Below the pieces are notes generated by a model, which was not told the DNA's origin, did not search any database, and saw only the letters and a program-made list of their open reading frames with translations. A DNA stretch of 64,000 bases from Amoeboaphelidium protococcarum (taxonomy: Eukaryota > Aphelidiomycota > Aphelidea). The DNA lies in contig JALECJ010000002.1 in the NCBI GenBank assembly GCA_023515745.1, positions 214,333 to 278,332 on the forward strand, given 5' to 3'. This document shows, one piece after another, positions 26,149-39,238 of this stretch; within the stretch, counting starts at the first letter, position 1, and each line of letters begins with the position of its first letter. The position numbers and the translations under genes are program-made.

Positions 26149-26340
26149 TCCGTACCTTTCCATTAATTCATTTGTTTATAGCTGTTCTTTAGGGGATCAG
26201 ATGGAAATTCAAAATTAACTATAAGAATGTCTTCTATTTTACCATGGATTAATCACAGATATCAGCTTTCCCACTTTAAAGTCCGACCTGAACTTCACCG
26301 ATTATCCACCCACTACCATGTACAATTGTAGAAAAAGGAT

Positions 26341-27703
26341 TCAATTGTACAATTCTAGTGGAATATCAGCAGGTATTGGCTTGATCTCTGTACCCAGTTC
26401 TTACTCAATTCTAAATAGATTGAAGCGATCATCATATGTGACCAAGTTGATTGCCAAACCCAAGTGACCAAATCTCCCACTACGACCGATACGATGCAGA
26501 TACGTCTCTGCATTCTTGGGAAAGTCAAAGTTGATGACCACATTCACAGCCTGGATATCAATACCACGCGTAAATAGATCAGAACTAACCAGATTACGAC
26601 ACTTTCCACTTCGAAAATCATGAAAGACTCTGTTTCTGTCAGCCTGAGGCATCCGAGCATGGATATAGAAACAGCTATAGCCCAGTTCAGTAATCTTCTT
26701 GGCAAGTAGCTCCACTCTCTGCGTGGAATTACAGAATATGATAGACTGGTTAATCTTCAACTTGCTAAACAGAGTATTTAGACAGTGCATCTTTTAACGT
26801 TCCTCCAGAAATGCGTAGAATTGCGTAATACCGCGCAGAGTCAAATCTTCCATCAAGTTGATCTCATACGCATTCTGCATAAACTTGTCTTTAAAAGTCT
26901 TGACTAGCAGCGGGAAGGTGGCAGAAAATAGCAAAATCTATCTCTCCTGGTGCAATAATCCAATCAACTTTTCAATCACCGGCTAGAATTCAGGACTCAA
27001 CAACTTATCTGCCTCATCCATCACCAACATCTTACACTTGTTCAACTTGGCCAACTTTCGCTCACCCAAATCCAGAATACGACCAGGCGTGGCGACAATG
27101 ATGTGCACTGTCTTGTCCAATCTAATAATGTCATCCTTCAGTCCAGTACCTCCAGTTGTGGTCATAATCTCCAAATTAAGATGCTTACCAAGAGTCTTAC
27201 ACACCTACGCAGTCTACAGAGCCAACTCTCTAGTAGGTACCAGAATAACAGCCTATATATGATTCTACGTAACGTCCACCTTTTCCAATACGGGAATCAC
27301 AAATGCTACATCATATAACTCGAAATAATTCATGCTAAATCGTAAGCTAATGCTAGTAGTAATGATCAAACCTGCTGTCTTTCCTGTACCATTCTTAGCT
27401 CTAGCCAAAATGTGTAGTCCAGATAACGCGATGGGAATGGCCTCCTCTTGAATAGGTGATGGCTTCTCAAATCCAGCCTCAAATATGCCCATCAACAGTT
27501 CCCTTTTCAGGAAATAATCTTCAAAATCATTTCCCTTCGTGACAGTGACATCCTACACTATTTCATATTATAGAACATTGTGTGTATTTAAATATAATAG
27601 ATTTAATATGCTGTATCTCTCTCACCTCAGTCTTGATTCTGGCATCCTTCACAGGCACAGTCAAGCCCTGCTTCCAACTATTGTCTGCACTCCCGTTACT
27701 CAT
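26341..27703 (-). CDS. DHH1: DEAD-box helicase Dhh1/DDX6
   Basis: Exons 27626-27703, 27372-27552 and 26341-27305 give 407 residues. Introns are 73 and 66 bp, ending GTGTAG and GATGTAG; intron 2 begins GTTTGA and splits the codon just after the Walker A motif AKNGTGKTA. Further motifs: [68 protein letters not shown] and [15 protein letters not shown]. The match to DDX6/Dhh1 is close over the whole helicase core. The enzyme represses translation and promotes decapping in P-bodies. Confidence 0.95.
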
Positions 27704-28432
27704 ACTTATAGTAATGCACTAGTTCTGATACTTAGATAATTTAGTACGGAAAATTATTCGATAGAGCAATTGATAAATCACGACAAATGCACAATGAAAT
27801 TAAAGCAATTTAGAAACAGAAAATGTCGATTGAATTAAACAGTGCAAGAACAAATGAGGAGCGCCTTAATTCGTTCGTTCTGTACAACGGACAAACGTTT
27901 TCAAAGAACGCCAAATTAAGCGCGACTGTTGTAAGAACGCGCTGTTTTAATACTGTCAGACAATGACTTGAACCTCTCATTTACAATAAATAAATAAAGA
28001 TTCGTAGCTGTTATTTGCAAAAGTATTCAAATGGTGGTCTAACACTTGATTGATTTCAATACACACGTCCGTCATGACGACACGTAAGGAACGGAATGTT
28101 TAGAGGGAGGATCCATCCACAGGCAAAAAAATATTCTCTAGAAGTGAGACGCGTAGAAAAGTTTTCAAACTGAAAGATCGCCTCAAGAACGCGGTCGGCG
28201 TCAAGCGTCCGTTGCTGCAGGTGACGCTCCTCAATATTCATGTCCAACAATTATCATTTGTACTAGTAAGTACCGCATTAATTTCAAACTTTTAAAGCAT
28301 TCAATTTTTCTAAAGTGATCATCCATTAAAAATAAAAGCAAAAAACAAAAGCCGATAATAATAATAGAGCAAATAATGTTTCTATTGAAACTTGCATGGT
28401 GTGGCAAACGTGTGTCATGTAGGCATCATCTC
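27704..28432. other. 729-bp intergenic region, possible small gene
   Basis: Lies between the Dhh1 start and the UBC gene end. Minus-strand codons 28056-28241 give a 61-residue frame (MNIEERHLQQRTLDADRVLE...) with a coding-like amphipathic start that ends at TGA. A plus-strand frame from 27823 (MSIELNSARTNEERLNSF) is equally unassigned. Neither matches a family I know. The rest is AT-rich with a poly-A-like stretch near 28330-28370. Confidence 0.3.
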
Positions 28433-29639
<1,207 letters not shown>

Positions 29640-31235
29640 ATGACTAACAGCGCTTTACCCTCTCCTTATTAGCTAGATGTTGGCGCGTCCATTCCAGAAA
29701 ATACAACCCATACTGTGTCAGTATCGTTGCCGACGTTCCAATCGACTGTAGATTATGAAGAGGGAAGATTGAAGCTCAAGTCTGGATATCCACGATTTGT
29801 TGTATCTTCAAACATTGTCAGGTTAAGCCAGGTGGTTTTGAATGCATATTAATAGGATTCTGGTGTCAAATGTGAGTATTAATCTGCTTTTTTATATCCA
29901 ACTATTTAAGCTGCATAGCGCTGCCTGCACTTTATTTAGTCACGATTTGAAAGTGGGGATAAAGATACCGTTGAAGTTTTCAAGTATAGCGACATTTGTT
30001 TTGCAATTATCATTAACTGTAGTGAATCTGGCTCACTTAACGCGTCGTTTAATATTGCCAAAAGCTTCTGGTAGCATTGCGGTGAAGGTATATCTTCAAG
30101 GCGCGCAAACTACATTTTGTCGTTGGCTGATGGCAATGGAAGACTGGCGTCATCACCAATTTTAATCAGAGAGTCGACTCTATATATACAAAAAGTCAAG
30201 GAAATTTTGCAGAGATTCTATTTTGGAGCAGACGATACTCAAAGCTAGGTGTTCTTAGCTCCATCCGGGATGGCTGCTATATACTCTGTTCATAGAGCTT
30301 TGACCAAGAATAGATGTTGCAGTTCCGTATAATACGGTTTTCCATATCTGGATACGTTAAAATTATAGTAAAAGTTCAATAAAAGGTGTCATCACATCGC
30401 AGCTAATGATAATGGGAACGGACTGGAATAGTTGAAATCAGCTTTGTTAGAAGATTTAAATGTTGCGTATGTTATTACCGAAGTTCCGTCTAATCCTCTG
30501 TTAGAGTGTCCTCCACTTGATAAAATTTACGCGTTGTGCCAGTAATTTAATGTCCCACTAATTGTGGATGATACAATAAGTGGTCCTGTGTGTTTACCTC
30601 TCGTTTTGAAAAATTGCGATGCGGTAGTGTCCAGTCTTACTAAGCTTATATCCGGTGGATGTAATGTAATGTCCGGTGGTATCATTCTAAATTTGTAAAG
30701 TTAACATTTCACTGCTTTAAAAGAGTTTATGCTTTAATGTGAACAGGAGTATAATCTATGGTGGTAAGATTTGGAAGTGCTGAGTATACAGGCTCAAGAT
30801 TATGAGCAGAGAGCGATACTATGCTCCTAAAATGCCGAGGCAGTTGCAGATTTTTTAACAAATCATCCAGCAGTTGATAAAGTCTTCTACCCCAAGTTCA
30901 ATAGTGATGGCGCATATCATCAATTGTGTGGCGCTCATCGTTACTATGGACCAGTGCTATCTGTAGTTCTGAAACAGCCAGAGATTTACACTGCCAAGTT
31001 TTATGATGCATTACCAGCCCCGTACGTGTATAAAGGCCCTTCTCTTGGTGCCAACTTTACTCTATGCTGTTTGTACACTTTATTGGCTCATTATGGCGAA
31101 CTTGACGCTGTCGTATAGTCAACCGATGGCAAAGTGTCGCGTTATCTGATCAGATTCAGTATCGGATGCGACGAGTACTCATCTCCTCAATAATCGATTC
31201 CTATGCTGAGACAAATTCTTGACTCGGTATTATGA
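29640..31235 (+). CDS. Cystathionine gamma-synthase-like PLP enzyme, fungal long form
   Basis: Exons 29640-29871 and 29911-31235 give 518 residues. The 39-bp intron (GTGAGT...TTTAAG) is the shortest found here. The N-terminal extension (TVSVSLPTFQSTVDYEEG, SGYPRFVVSSN) is typical of the fungal STR2-type enzyme. The PLP-transferase core follows: FLAPSGMAAIYSVHRAL, ITEVPSNPLLECP, LIVDDTISGP and the PLP lysine in SSLTKLISGGCNVMSGG. The family joins an activated homoserine with cysteine to give cystathionine for methionine synthesis. The distinction from related gamma-lyases rests on the extension. Confidence 0.8.
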
Positions 31236-31300
31236 TTCAAGTTATACTCTAGTTAACTAAATTTTCCTGTCACTTAAAATTTCTATTTTGGAGTCTTCAA

Positions 31301-31983
31301 ACGAGAGATAGCAAGTCAGCGCAAGAGCGTATTTCACCCGCGACTTGAGAATTATTGACTTTCTTGAGTAGCTACTATCAATATGAGTATATCTAGCCGA
31401 AATCGCGATTCAAGAACATCATTGTAGCGGAGCAATTTCTATGATCCCGTTTTGTCCATTTTGGACAGATTTGGATCATACTCAGGCGAGAGACTACCAG
31501 TCAGCGCAAGACGGCTACGCACTCCGGACAAAAAAATAATTAAATTTACTGAGTAGCTACTATCAATATGAGTATATCTAGCCGAAATCGCGATTCAAGA
31601 ACATCATTGTAGCGGAGCAATTTCTATGATCCCGTTTTGTCCATTTTGGACAGATTTGGATCATACTCAGGCGAGAGACTACAAGTCAGCGCTTGAGAGT
31701 ATTTTACCCGCCACTTGAAAATAATTAGGTTTACTGAGTAGCTAGTATCAGAATGAGTATGTCTAGCCCAAATCGCAATTCAAAATGACCGTTGTAGTGG
31801 AGTAATCTGTATGATCCCGTTTTGTCCATTTTGGACAGATTTGGATCATACTAAAGCGAGAGATTACAAGTCAGCGCCTGAGAGTATTTCACCCGCTACT
31901 TAAAAATTATTAAGTTTACTGAGTAGCTAGTATCACAAAGAGTATATCTAACCCGAATCGCGATTCATGTTGTCCAGTGTAGT
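31301..31983. repeat. 185-bp tandem repeat, about 3.6 copies
   Basis: The motif GTCAGCGC recurs at about 31315, 31500, 31685 and 31870, an exact 185-bp period. Copies 1-2 are nearly identical in the middle; 3-4 have drifted. Each complete copy carries the same imperfect palindrome, TATGATCC ... TGTCC-ATTTT-GGACA ... GGATCATA, about 40 bp across. This palindrome is better conserved than most of the unit. The last copy is interrupted by the hAT-type element. It is not coding. A satellite or another transposon-derived array are both possible. Confidence 0.85.
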
Positions 31984-32731
31984 TAGCACTCCCCACGGTC
32001 CAAAGCAGACCGCTTTTTTTGGTCCGGGACCGGTCCGTCATTTGACCATTCGGTTCAGGACCGTGCATAGACTGAACCGTTGGTCCTGGACCGCAGACAG
32101 ACCGGTCCAGACCGGTCCAAGAGATATATCAGCGTGACCATTGTAACCATGACTTGACGCGTGAATAACAATTATAAAATACCATAACTTGTGGTGAACG
32201 TTATCTGATAGTTTAAGGGGCTCAATTAAGGTTAATCTATCTCTTCGTATGTCGTTCGAGAACAATCCTTTCTCATGAGTGATCAATTATATCAATATGC
32301 ATCAGTTGTCACTTACTTTATCTCCTTTATACACGACATACACTACATAACTTCGCTCCATTCAATATTGAGTTATCGATAATAGCTACTTATACATGTT
32401 TGAACACAATTAAAACGATTATGAAGAGACTTAAAACGAATGACGCCATTGTTAATTTGTGCTGTCGGTAAGCGCGGGTATATGATTATCTTGCGTCACG
32501 CTGAGTATTTGATTATGAAACAATGAGGGAGCTTTAAAAAACTTGATTAGCTCTATAAAAGGCTGATATAACATTGATTTATTGAGCTGGCTTCACTATG
32601 GGACCGGTCTCACAATTTAAGGATCGACTTGGGATCGGTCTAACTTTTCCCAATGAGGTCCGCGGACCGAGTCAGACCGTAAATAATGGTCCCGGACCGA
32701 GACCGGACCGTCCGGACCGTGGGGAGTGCTA
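31984..32731. mobile_element. hAT-type non-autonomous transposon (MITE-like), 748 bp
   Basis: The ends are perfect terminal inverted repeats of 18 bp (TAGCACTCCCCACGGTCC at the left, its reverse complement at the right). They are flanked by identical 8-bp direct repeats AGTGTAGT at 31976-31983 and 32732-32739, the target-site duplication length of hAT elements. Both subterminal regions are packed with GGTCC/GGACC and ACCGGT motifs in both orientations, as in hAT transposase-binding regions. No transposase frame is present, so mobility would need a copy elsewhere. The insertion sits inside the fourth unit of the 185-bp repeat, so it is younger than the array. Confidence 0.88.
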
Positions 32732-32881
32732 AGTGTAGTGGTGTAATTTTCAAGAAGAACTTGACTATGTTTCGCGTCCGTTAAAAACGTTCGTCCATTC
32801 GTCATCTCTTCTGGTCGTTTTAAACACTCGAACGAACATTTCCCAGCAAGGTCTTTCTTAGTAAAAGTAACGCATAGCGTA

Positions 32882-34527
32882 ATGGCCAACATGGAAATTG
32901 AACAATAATAAGATAAGAGTTAACCAAAGTAGCCTTCTTTCAGCTCTGGTATGTCATTATATATTTATTTTTTTATAATTGAATAATTCTTTTTAATGCT
33001 TTACGAATGCATGTGTAGCTATGAAGTAGTGTGTCGAATTGGTGGAGAAGGCAGTCACTCAGTTGGATAAAAAGTATGCGTCACGAGCTTTGCGTGGACT
33101 CCCATACTTGAGAAAGTAAATTACTTTGGAAAAGTTACAGCAAGCAGTCTCAGCTTATGTGTAAAATGAAGAAGTCTCTTCAGTTCTCAGTAGCACTGTT
33201 CAGGTAATTATAGTCTTTGTTTCTGATTGCAATGTTCATTCCATCCAAATATATGATTCAAGTCTTTATGTAGACGGCTGCTGCTTCTATGGATGTCGAC
33301 AATTCTTAACATACTACCCAGCGTGCTGCAGCAGAAGCATCAATGTTCGTTGCATTGGTTGCATTGGTATTTTTGATTGATAGTGGAAAGAAGAGCGAGT
33401 CCTTGGCTCTGTCCTAGAAGTTGGTAAACCTCGTTCCATCTCTAAATAGAAGAATGTTGGATCCGATTGCTGCGTAAATCTTCTTCTATTATGCCAGAGC
33501 CGTTGAGCTATTTGGTCAACCAGAGACTGTCCGTAATGTTCTATTGGCCGCGTAGAGATTCGCCGTGTTGCGCCATGACGAGCACTGTGAAGCGATGCTG
33601 ATTAATTTGATTCTACGCAATTATCTTCACTATAATCTGTATGATCAGGCGGAGAAATTTGCTGAAAAGTCTCAATTTCCCGAAAAGGCTCAGAATGCAG
33701 AGTCTTCTCGCTACATGTTCTACATGGGAAAGATCAAGACGATCGGTTTGAAGTACAGTGAGGGCAGAGATTATCTGTTGCAGGCTATTCGTAAAGCTCC
33801 GTCTGGTATTCTGCTGGACAAGGTTGCTGATGCTGAAAAGTATGCACAGTCTGCCGTCAAGAGCAAAGGATCTATTGGCTTCCTTCAGACTGCTTACAAG
33901 TTTTATGTTACTGTGCAGTTGCTGATGGGAGAGATTCCTAACCGTGCGGATTTCCGCGTTCCCATCTTGAAGCAGTGCTTAGAGCCGTACTATCATCTGA
34001 CAATGTCCATGAGAAGTGGTGATCTGAGCGGTTTTTAGAATGCTCTGTCAAAGTACGGTTAGTAGCTGCAGAAGGATGGTACTCTCTCTCTGGTGCAGAG
34101 ACTGCGTCATAATGTCATAAAGACTGGTATTCGTATCATCAGCTTGTCTTACTCTAAAATCAGCCTGCGTGATATCTGTATGAAATTAAGCCTGGACAGT
34201 GAAGAGGATGCCGAGTACATCGTGGCCAAGGCTATCAATGATGGTGTTATCGATGCCACGATTAATCATCAGAAAGGCTACGTGCAGAACAAGGAGAATA
34301 GCAACATCTACTGTACCACTGAGCCACAGGAAGCTTTTAACTAACGCATATAATTCTGCTTGAACTTGCACCAGGAGACGGTAAAAGCATTGCGTTATGA
34401 CAGTGAGAAGAACAAGAAGAAGGAAATTGATGAGGAGAAGGCGAATGAACAGGCCGTCTTGGAAGCTGAACTGGCAGAGTTGGATGAAGGTGATTTTGAC
34501 GATGAAGACGATGACATGGGATTCTGA
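32882..34527 (+). CDS. RPN3: 26S proteasome regulatory subunit RPN3 (PSMD3)
   Basis: Exons 32882-32948, 33019-33203 and 33274-34527 give 501 residues. Both introns are 70 bp and end TGTAG. Features: TPR-like helices, then [20 protein letters not shown] and [17 protein letters not shown], the PCI/winged-helix region ([17 protein letters not shown], then [16 protein letters not shown]), and an acidic C-terminus [14 protein letters not shown]. The subunit scaffolds the lid of the proteasome regulatory particle. The gene begins 150 bp after the transposon, which therefore lies in or near its promoter. Confidence 0.93.
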
Positions 34528-35199
34528 TTGTGAGTGAAGTAAATGCATAAAGTAAGCGGAGGTGAGTGTCTGTGTAGTGATTGCTAATTACGGAGCGATG
34601 CTAATAAAGTATCTAATTTTACTGTTTTATGGTTAGAACGAAATGATATTTAAAGTTTTGAGAATTTATGCGCATAAGATTGTCAACGTGTCACGGTAGG
34701 TGAATATCAATAAAGATATCGACATATTGACATTTTATCTGATATCGCATCGCAACACGCCTAGTACGCACAGAAGGGAAGCATAAGCAAGCACAGACAT
34801 GATAACCGTGACTGGTGCTGCAACTGAGCGTTCCCATTCTCAAAATGTGCAAATACTAGACGCGTCACTGAGATTTTGCACAATAATGACCCATTCAACT
34901 GCAACGGATAGCATGTAAGTGCTATTGAGATACATAACTCGCATCTCTGCAATTGGACTTAAGAGTTATGCTTAGGGATTTTTATTATATCAAATCTTCA
35001 TTATTCACATCCGATTATAAGTGAAAGTGATAAATGATAATCTGATTGAGTAAGTTGATTGACAATGAAAAGAAAGAGAAGTGGTCGCGGAATAGGAGTA
35101 AATATGAGAGAGAAACAACATGATTTGCAATATACATCATACATATGACGGTAATCATTCAAAACTTCCTTGGGCAACCATCAGTCGTTGTCCACAGAA
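34528..35199. other. 672-bp intergenic region
   Basis: No gene I can support. A plus-strand three-exon path starting at 34644 (MIFKVLRIYAHKIVNVS) has acceptable splice sites but yields no recognisable protein, and a minus-strand open frame overlaps it. With only one stop codon, chance frames of this length are expected. Confidence 0.3.
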
Positions 35200-35612
35200 T
35201 CATGACGATTATGGCTATTCCTATTCAGCAGTGAATCCTAAATTCTCAAACTGATCCGGTTCCATCAGCTTCCTACACTCAAACACAAGTCATCGCATTT
35301 ACAATGAAATGATATAATACGCGACAGGCCAGTAACAACTTACCTATCCATTCTGCATTACAAGTATTCTTTCGATATATCACGACATTTCTCAATAGAT
35401 CCCTTATTCTTCTTTATACATTTCATATACTTTTACGCTAAATCTTTGCATAATCCTACTCAAGCTAATCAAATCAATTAACTGTTAAATCAGATAACTT
35501 TATATATTATAGATACATTACCATTCTTATCTAGTGGAAAAGATCCGCGCTATGGAGGCTTTGGTGTATACCGCTCAGATGCAGTTGAATACGAAATGAT
35601 GGTAGATGACAT
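35200..35612 (-). CDS. COX19: Cytochrome c oxidase assembly factor COX19
   Basis: Exons 35522-35612, 35344-35455 and 35200-35272 give 91 residues. Introns are 66 and 71 bp, ending GAGTAG and GTGTAG. The N-terminal RGSFPLDKNG is the COX19 signature. It is followed by the twin CX9C motif, CKDLAQKYMKC and CRDISKEYLQC, and the end RKLMEPDQFENLGF. COX19 is a small copper-related protein of the mitochondrial intermembrane space, imported through the MIA40 relay, and is needed for complex IV assembly. The gene is divergent from the aldo-keto reductase with 95 bp between starts. Confidence 0.88.
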
Positions 35613-35707
35613 GATACGTAATTGAAATTCGCTATCAATATCTGTTTTGAATTGAAATAAGATTAGCTGATAGGAGTCGCTCTCTCTTGCTAGCGATTAA
35701 AGCAGCG

Positions 35708-36649
35708 ATGAAAGTTGAATCTATCGAGTTAAGTAACGGCGTATTATTACCATCAATAGGACTCGGAACGTACCGATTAAAAGGAGAAGACGCGTTTAGA
35801 GTTGTGTACGATGCTCTAATATTGGGATATCGGTGCATAGACACTGCGGCTGTGTACAGAAACGAGGAATCAGTAGGACAGGCTATTCACTAATGGATAT
35901 AAGATGATCCCGAACAAAATCGATACGATGACTTATTCATTACCACAAAGCTAGGTAAGATACATCTATTAACCATTAGAGAATGCAATCATAGCATCAG
36001 ATGTGTAGCACCTAAAGATCATGGGGAGTTGGCATATGAAGCTCTGAAATCATCAATCTAGAGGCTAGGTGTGCCTTATGTCAAGTGCCTGATGATTCAC
36101 TGGCCTGCCGTTAAAGGACTGAAACATGATGACGCGAGGAACAGAGAGATGCGCGCACAATCTTATGCGGCCATTGAGCGGCTGTATACAGAAGGACTAT
36201 GCCGGTGCATTGGTCTATCCAACTATGAGATTAGGCACATTGAGGAGGTTGTGCGGACGTGTACGATTAAGCCTCATTTGTTACAAGTTGAACTGCATCC
36301 TTTGTATCCATAGACTGAACTAATCTAGTTTTGCAAATAGCATCAAATACATGTACAAGCATATTCTTCATTTGGTGAAGGCAAGTTGGTGAATGGCGAG
36401 ATTAATCTGAAATCTGTAGCTGAGATTGCCGTTGCTCATGATATAACTTCTGCTCAAGTCTTACTCGCGTGGGCTTTAACATAGCATATATCAGTGATAC
36501 CAAAAAGTTTTTCTAGTCAAAGATTACGCGAGAACTTGATGCTCGATAGTGAATTGAGCTCTTTGACTGACTCCGAGATGATCCTGATCAATGATGAATG
36601 CAAATCTATCCGGTAGAAATTCTGCTGGGATCCCTCTTAAGTCGAATGA
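35708..36649 (+). CDS. Aldo-keto reductase
   Basis: Exons 35708-35954 and 36009-36649 give 295 residues; the 54-bp intron begins GTAAGA and ends GTGTAG. Features of the family: LPSIGLGTYRLKGEDA, catalytic Asp and Tyr in CIDTAAVYRNEESVG, Lys in FITTKLA, His in MIHWPAVKG, then IGLSNYEIRHIEEVV, LLQVELHPLYPQ and the NADPH-site end ISVIPKSFSSQRLRENLML. The full catalytic tetrad is present. Substrate unknown; the family reduces aldehydes and ketones with NADPH. The intron splits the codon right after the catalytic-lysine segment. Confidence 0.9.
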
Positions 36650-36874
36650 AATATATTTATTCATAGCTTTATGCATATATATATTATTCTTAAATAGTGA
36701 TAGTCTCTGTGCTTAAGTGATTAACGTTTCATCATCATTGGTTTCACACAACTACCAACTCGTGATCGTTTCACTTCAGTTGTGATCTTTTCTGTTCAGT
36801 TTCTTTGTTTCAATTTACAGCAGAACTCTTGTTTCTTGTAAATAAATTATCGGACTACCTTAAACTTGAACACT

Positions 36875-38500
36875 ATGTCAATATCGTCTGTTAACAAGTC
36901 ACCAAGAATTGTTGCAGAGAACGAGTAGACTCTGGGTCCGCTGCCTAAAGGCTGGGAGAAGCACTAGACACCTGATGGCAAGTCCTATTTTGTAGAGTAG
37001 GATTACATTTGATTTTGTTTCAGGAAGTATCATCATACAGTATTTATTTCAATGTGATCGCATATGTGTAGTTTTGCTAACAAGTCCACCACCTGGGCTG
37101 ATCCGAGAACTAAAAAGACGAGAAAGACTGATATGGCTCAAGTGTTGCATGGCGAAATTCCATACGGCTGGGAGGCTGCAACTTCTCCGCAATGTGGAGT
37201 GTATTACATTGACCACTTGACTCAGACGGTCTATTATGATCCTCCATGGGATAATAGAGTGTAGAAGCACAACGCAGCTTTGAGAGACTATTTGTAGAAG
37301 GAGTAGAAGCGTTTGGATAATTGGAACAAGGCACTGCTGGCACAACAGGGTCAATCTCCTACTTAGAATAATATGAGTACATCACCACTAAATGCATCAT
37401 CTTCTCCTATGCTCTCCACATCAATCGGTCACACCGGAGCTTCAAGCAGACAACACCAAGGTGAGTCTAGTCCTCTCCGCTAAGCCATGGTGGCCGCTAC
37501 ATCTGATTAAAGCTTATCTAATGATGCTGCTGAAGATCAGTAGGTCTCTTCATAGCCTGAGAGCAAGTAGCCTGTTGTAGTGGCTGCTTAAGATGAGGTG
37601 AAGTAAACTTCCGAACCAGTAGTAAGTAATGATAAGCCGGTCGCTGATACTGTTAAAGTTGATGTCACTAAAGACTCTGCTCCTGTTAAGTAGAGCGAAC
37701 AGACTGAGGATATCAAAGCTTCTGAGAGCAAGACATAAGCCATCCCAGCTGACACTGTTCAACCGTCTTCAAATCAACATTAAGCAGAGGTGTAATAAGA
37801 TTAAGTTGGCAAAGATTCTCTGCAAAAGAGTGAAGATGTTGCCGTTAAACAAGATTCTGATTAAAGCGGCGCTGTTGTGGAATCTAAAGCTGTGGGCCAA
37901 GACACTATTGAAATTACTAAGTAGGAGCAAGCAAAAGAGTCGAATGCGTCATCTGAGGAAAAGTCATCTGTTGCCAATAATGCTTAGAACGACTCTTCTG
38001 TAACTGATAATGTTCAAAACAAGAGTAAAGAGGTTGATAGTAGTCCAGTCGCTTAAACTCATTAGAAAGATGAGGCCATTAAAGTTACCACTAATAGTGA
38101 TGCCGCGCCTGTTATTGCGAGCGCGGTTTAACAGTAAAATGCATCAAGTCAACCATCGGAAACTGCACCTTCTGAAAGCTCTGTGTAGGTGGATGTGAAA
38201 TAGGCTGAAGTCTAGGTGCCTGAGTCTGTAGTAAATGATCTGAGCCGCGATTTGAGTATCCTGATGGCCAAGAAGAGATTATTGAACAGCAGTTAAGACA
38301 CTGCAAGCCCAGTTGAAAAGTCATTCAATATAAATGAATCTCCAGAGTGGATAAAGTCTCAAGTTGGTAAATTGGGTGGCGCAGATAATAAGGCTGAGAA
38401 GGTAAAGATGGAAATTCATGCGACTGAAATTGATTCTAATGTTATTTCTAAAGAAGCAATAACCATCAACGTTGTTGATCAACATCAAAAGTCCAACTGA
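36875..38500 (+). CDS. Tandem WW-domain protein with long Gln/Ser/Val-rich tail
   Basis: Exons 36875-36996 and 37072-38500 give 516 residues; the 75-bp intron ends GTGTAG and lies inside the first WW domain, which reads LPKGWEKHQTPDGKSYFV then DFANKSTTWADPR. The second, IPYGWEAATSPQCGVYYIDH followed by VYYDPP, has Tyr in place of the second Trp, as in the degenerate second WW of KIBRA/Salvador-type proteins. A Lys/Gln-rich coiled segment follows, then about 330 residues of low complexity rich in Gln, Ser, Asp, Lys and Val. Partner proteins would be expected to carry PPxY motifs. No closer family is recognisable. The 3' end overlaps the LTO1 gene by 16 bp. Confidence 0.75.
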
Positions 38501-39022
38501 GCGGCGGAATCTTGAGCGCCAAATAATGATATGATTTATGGAATCTTAATCTTGTGTTGAGCCTTGAATACTTTGAATTTATTCTCAATTTGATTCAGGC
38601 AAGCCTAAATATCTACAGACTCATCCAGATTGTCCATGGGGAACTTATCAATCAAATTCAACAGTTCATCTCTTAATTTCTCTAATCGCCTACACGTTCA
38701 AGATTGAGATCGAGATTCTGTGCAATAGATTTTCTAGATACGCGATGCATTCAATATTACTCTTCGCAGGTGGGTAATAGAGTGAGATAGTGCTTGATAT
38801 ATCTAATCTGGGAGTATATGCCAAGTGATCGAGAATATCCCATCTGAAATCCACTTTCCAAACCATTCACACGCCCTAACTCTAATCCATCCTAGAATCC
38901 GCTCTCCATCAAACTACACACACACACATCACTTGAATACATTATAAATTTAAATTGGTCTTTCTAAAAGCGCAATCAATACTAAATTACTCTTCATCAA
39001 TATCAAAATCCGCGTTATCCAT
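38485..39022 (-). CDS. LTO1: LTO1/ORAOV1-like protein (Yae1 partner)
   Basis: Exons 38991-39022, 38761-38913 and 38485-38689 give 129 residues. Introns are 77 and 71 bp, both ending GTGTAG; the first has a GT run just before its acceptor. The protein starts MDNADFDIDED and has the repeated G-x3-G pattern of the Yae1/LTO1 family (SGFQDGLELGRVNGLESGF with following MGYSRSLG), then RLEKLRDELLNLIDKFP. LTO1 with Yae1 is an adaptor that delivers iron-sulfur clusters to the ABC protein Rli1/ABCE1. A CIA2 homologue of the same pathway lies at 58.5 kb. The stop codon lies inside the 3' end of the convergent WW gene. Confidence 0.78.
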
Positions 39023-39238
39023 GATTAATATCGTCTGATGGCGCCTTTATTGAATGAAGAGAGAGATCTTTTATATAATTGTCTTTCGTTGTTTTCAGTC
39101 TCAAAAACTCTTTCTCTTATTTGTTTCAAATCTGTATTGTTATACAAAGAGCAGCGGCCTTTCATTATAATTTAATCGTCTTTTCCGTTTATTCTGAGAT
39201 ATTAGTTCATAAAATCCGTATAAGTTATTATAATAGAT

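Noticed and set aside
34644..35030. Three-exon gene on the plus strand between RPN3 and COX19
   Set aside because: Splice sites are acceptable, but the product matches nothing and a competing minus-strand frame is equally open.
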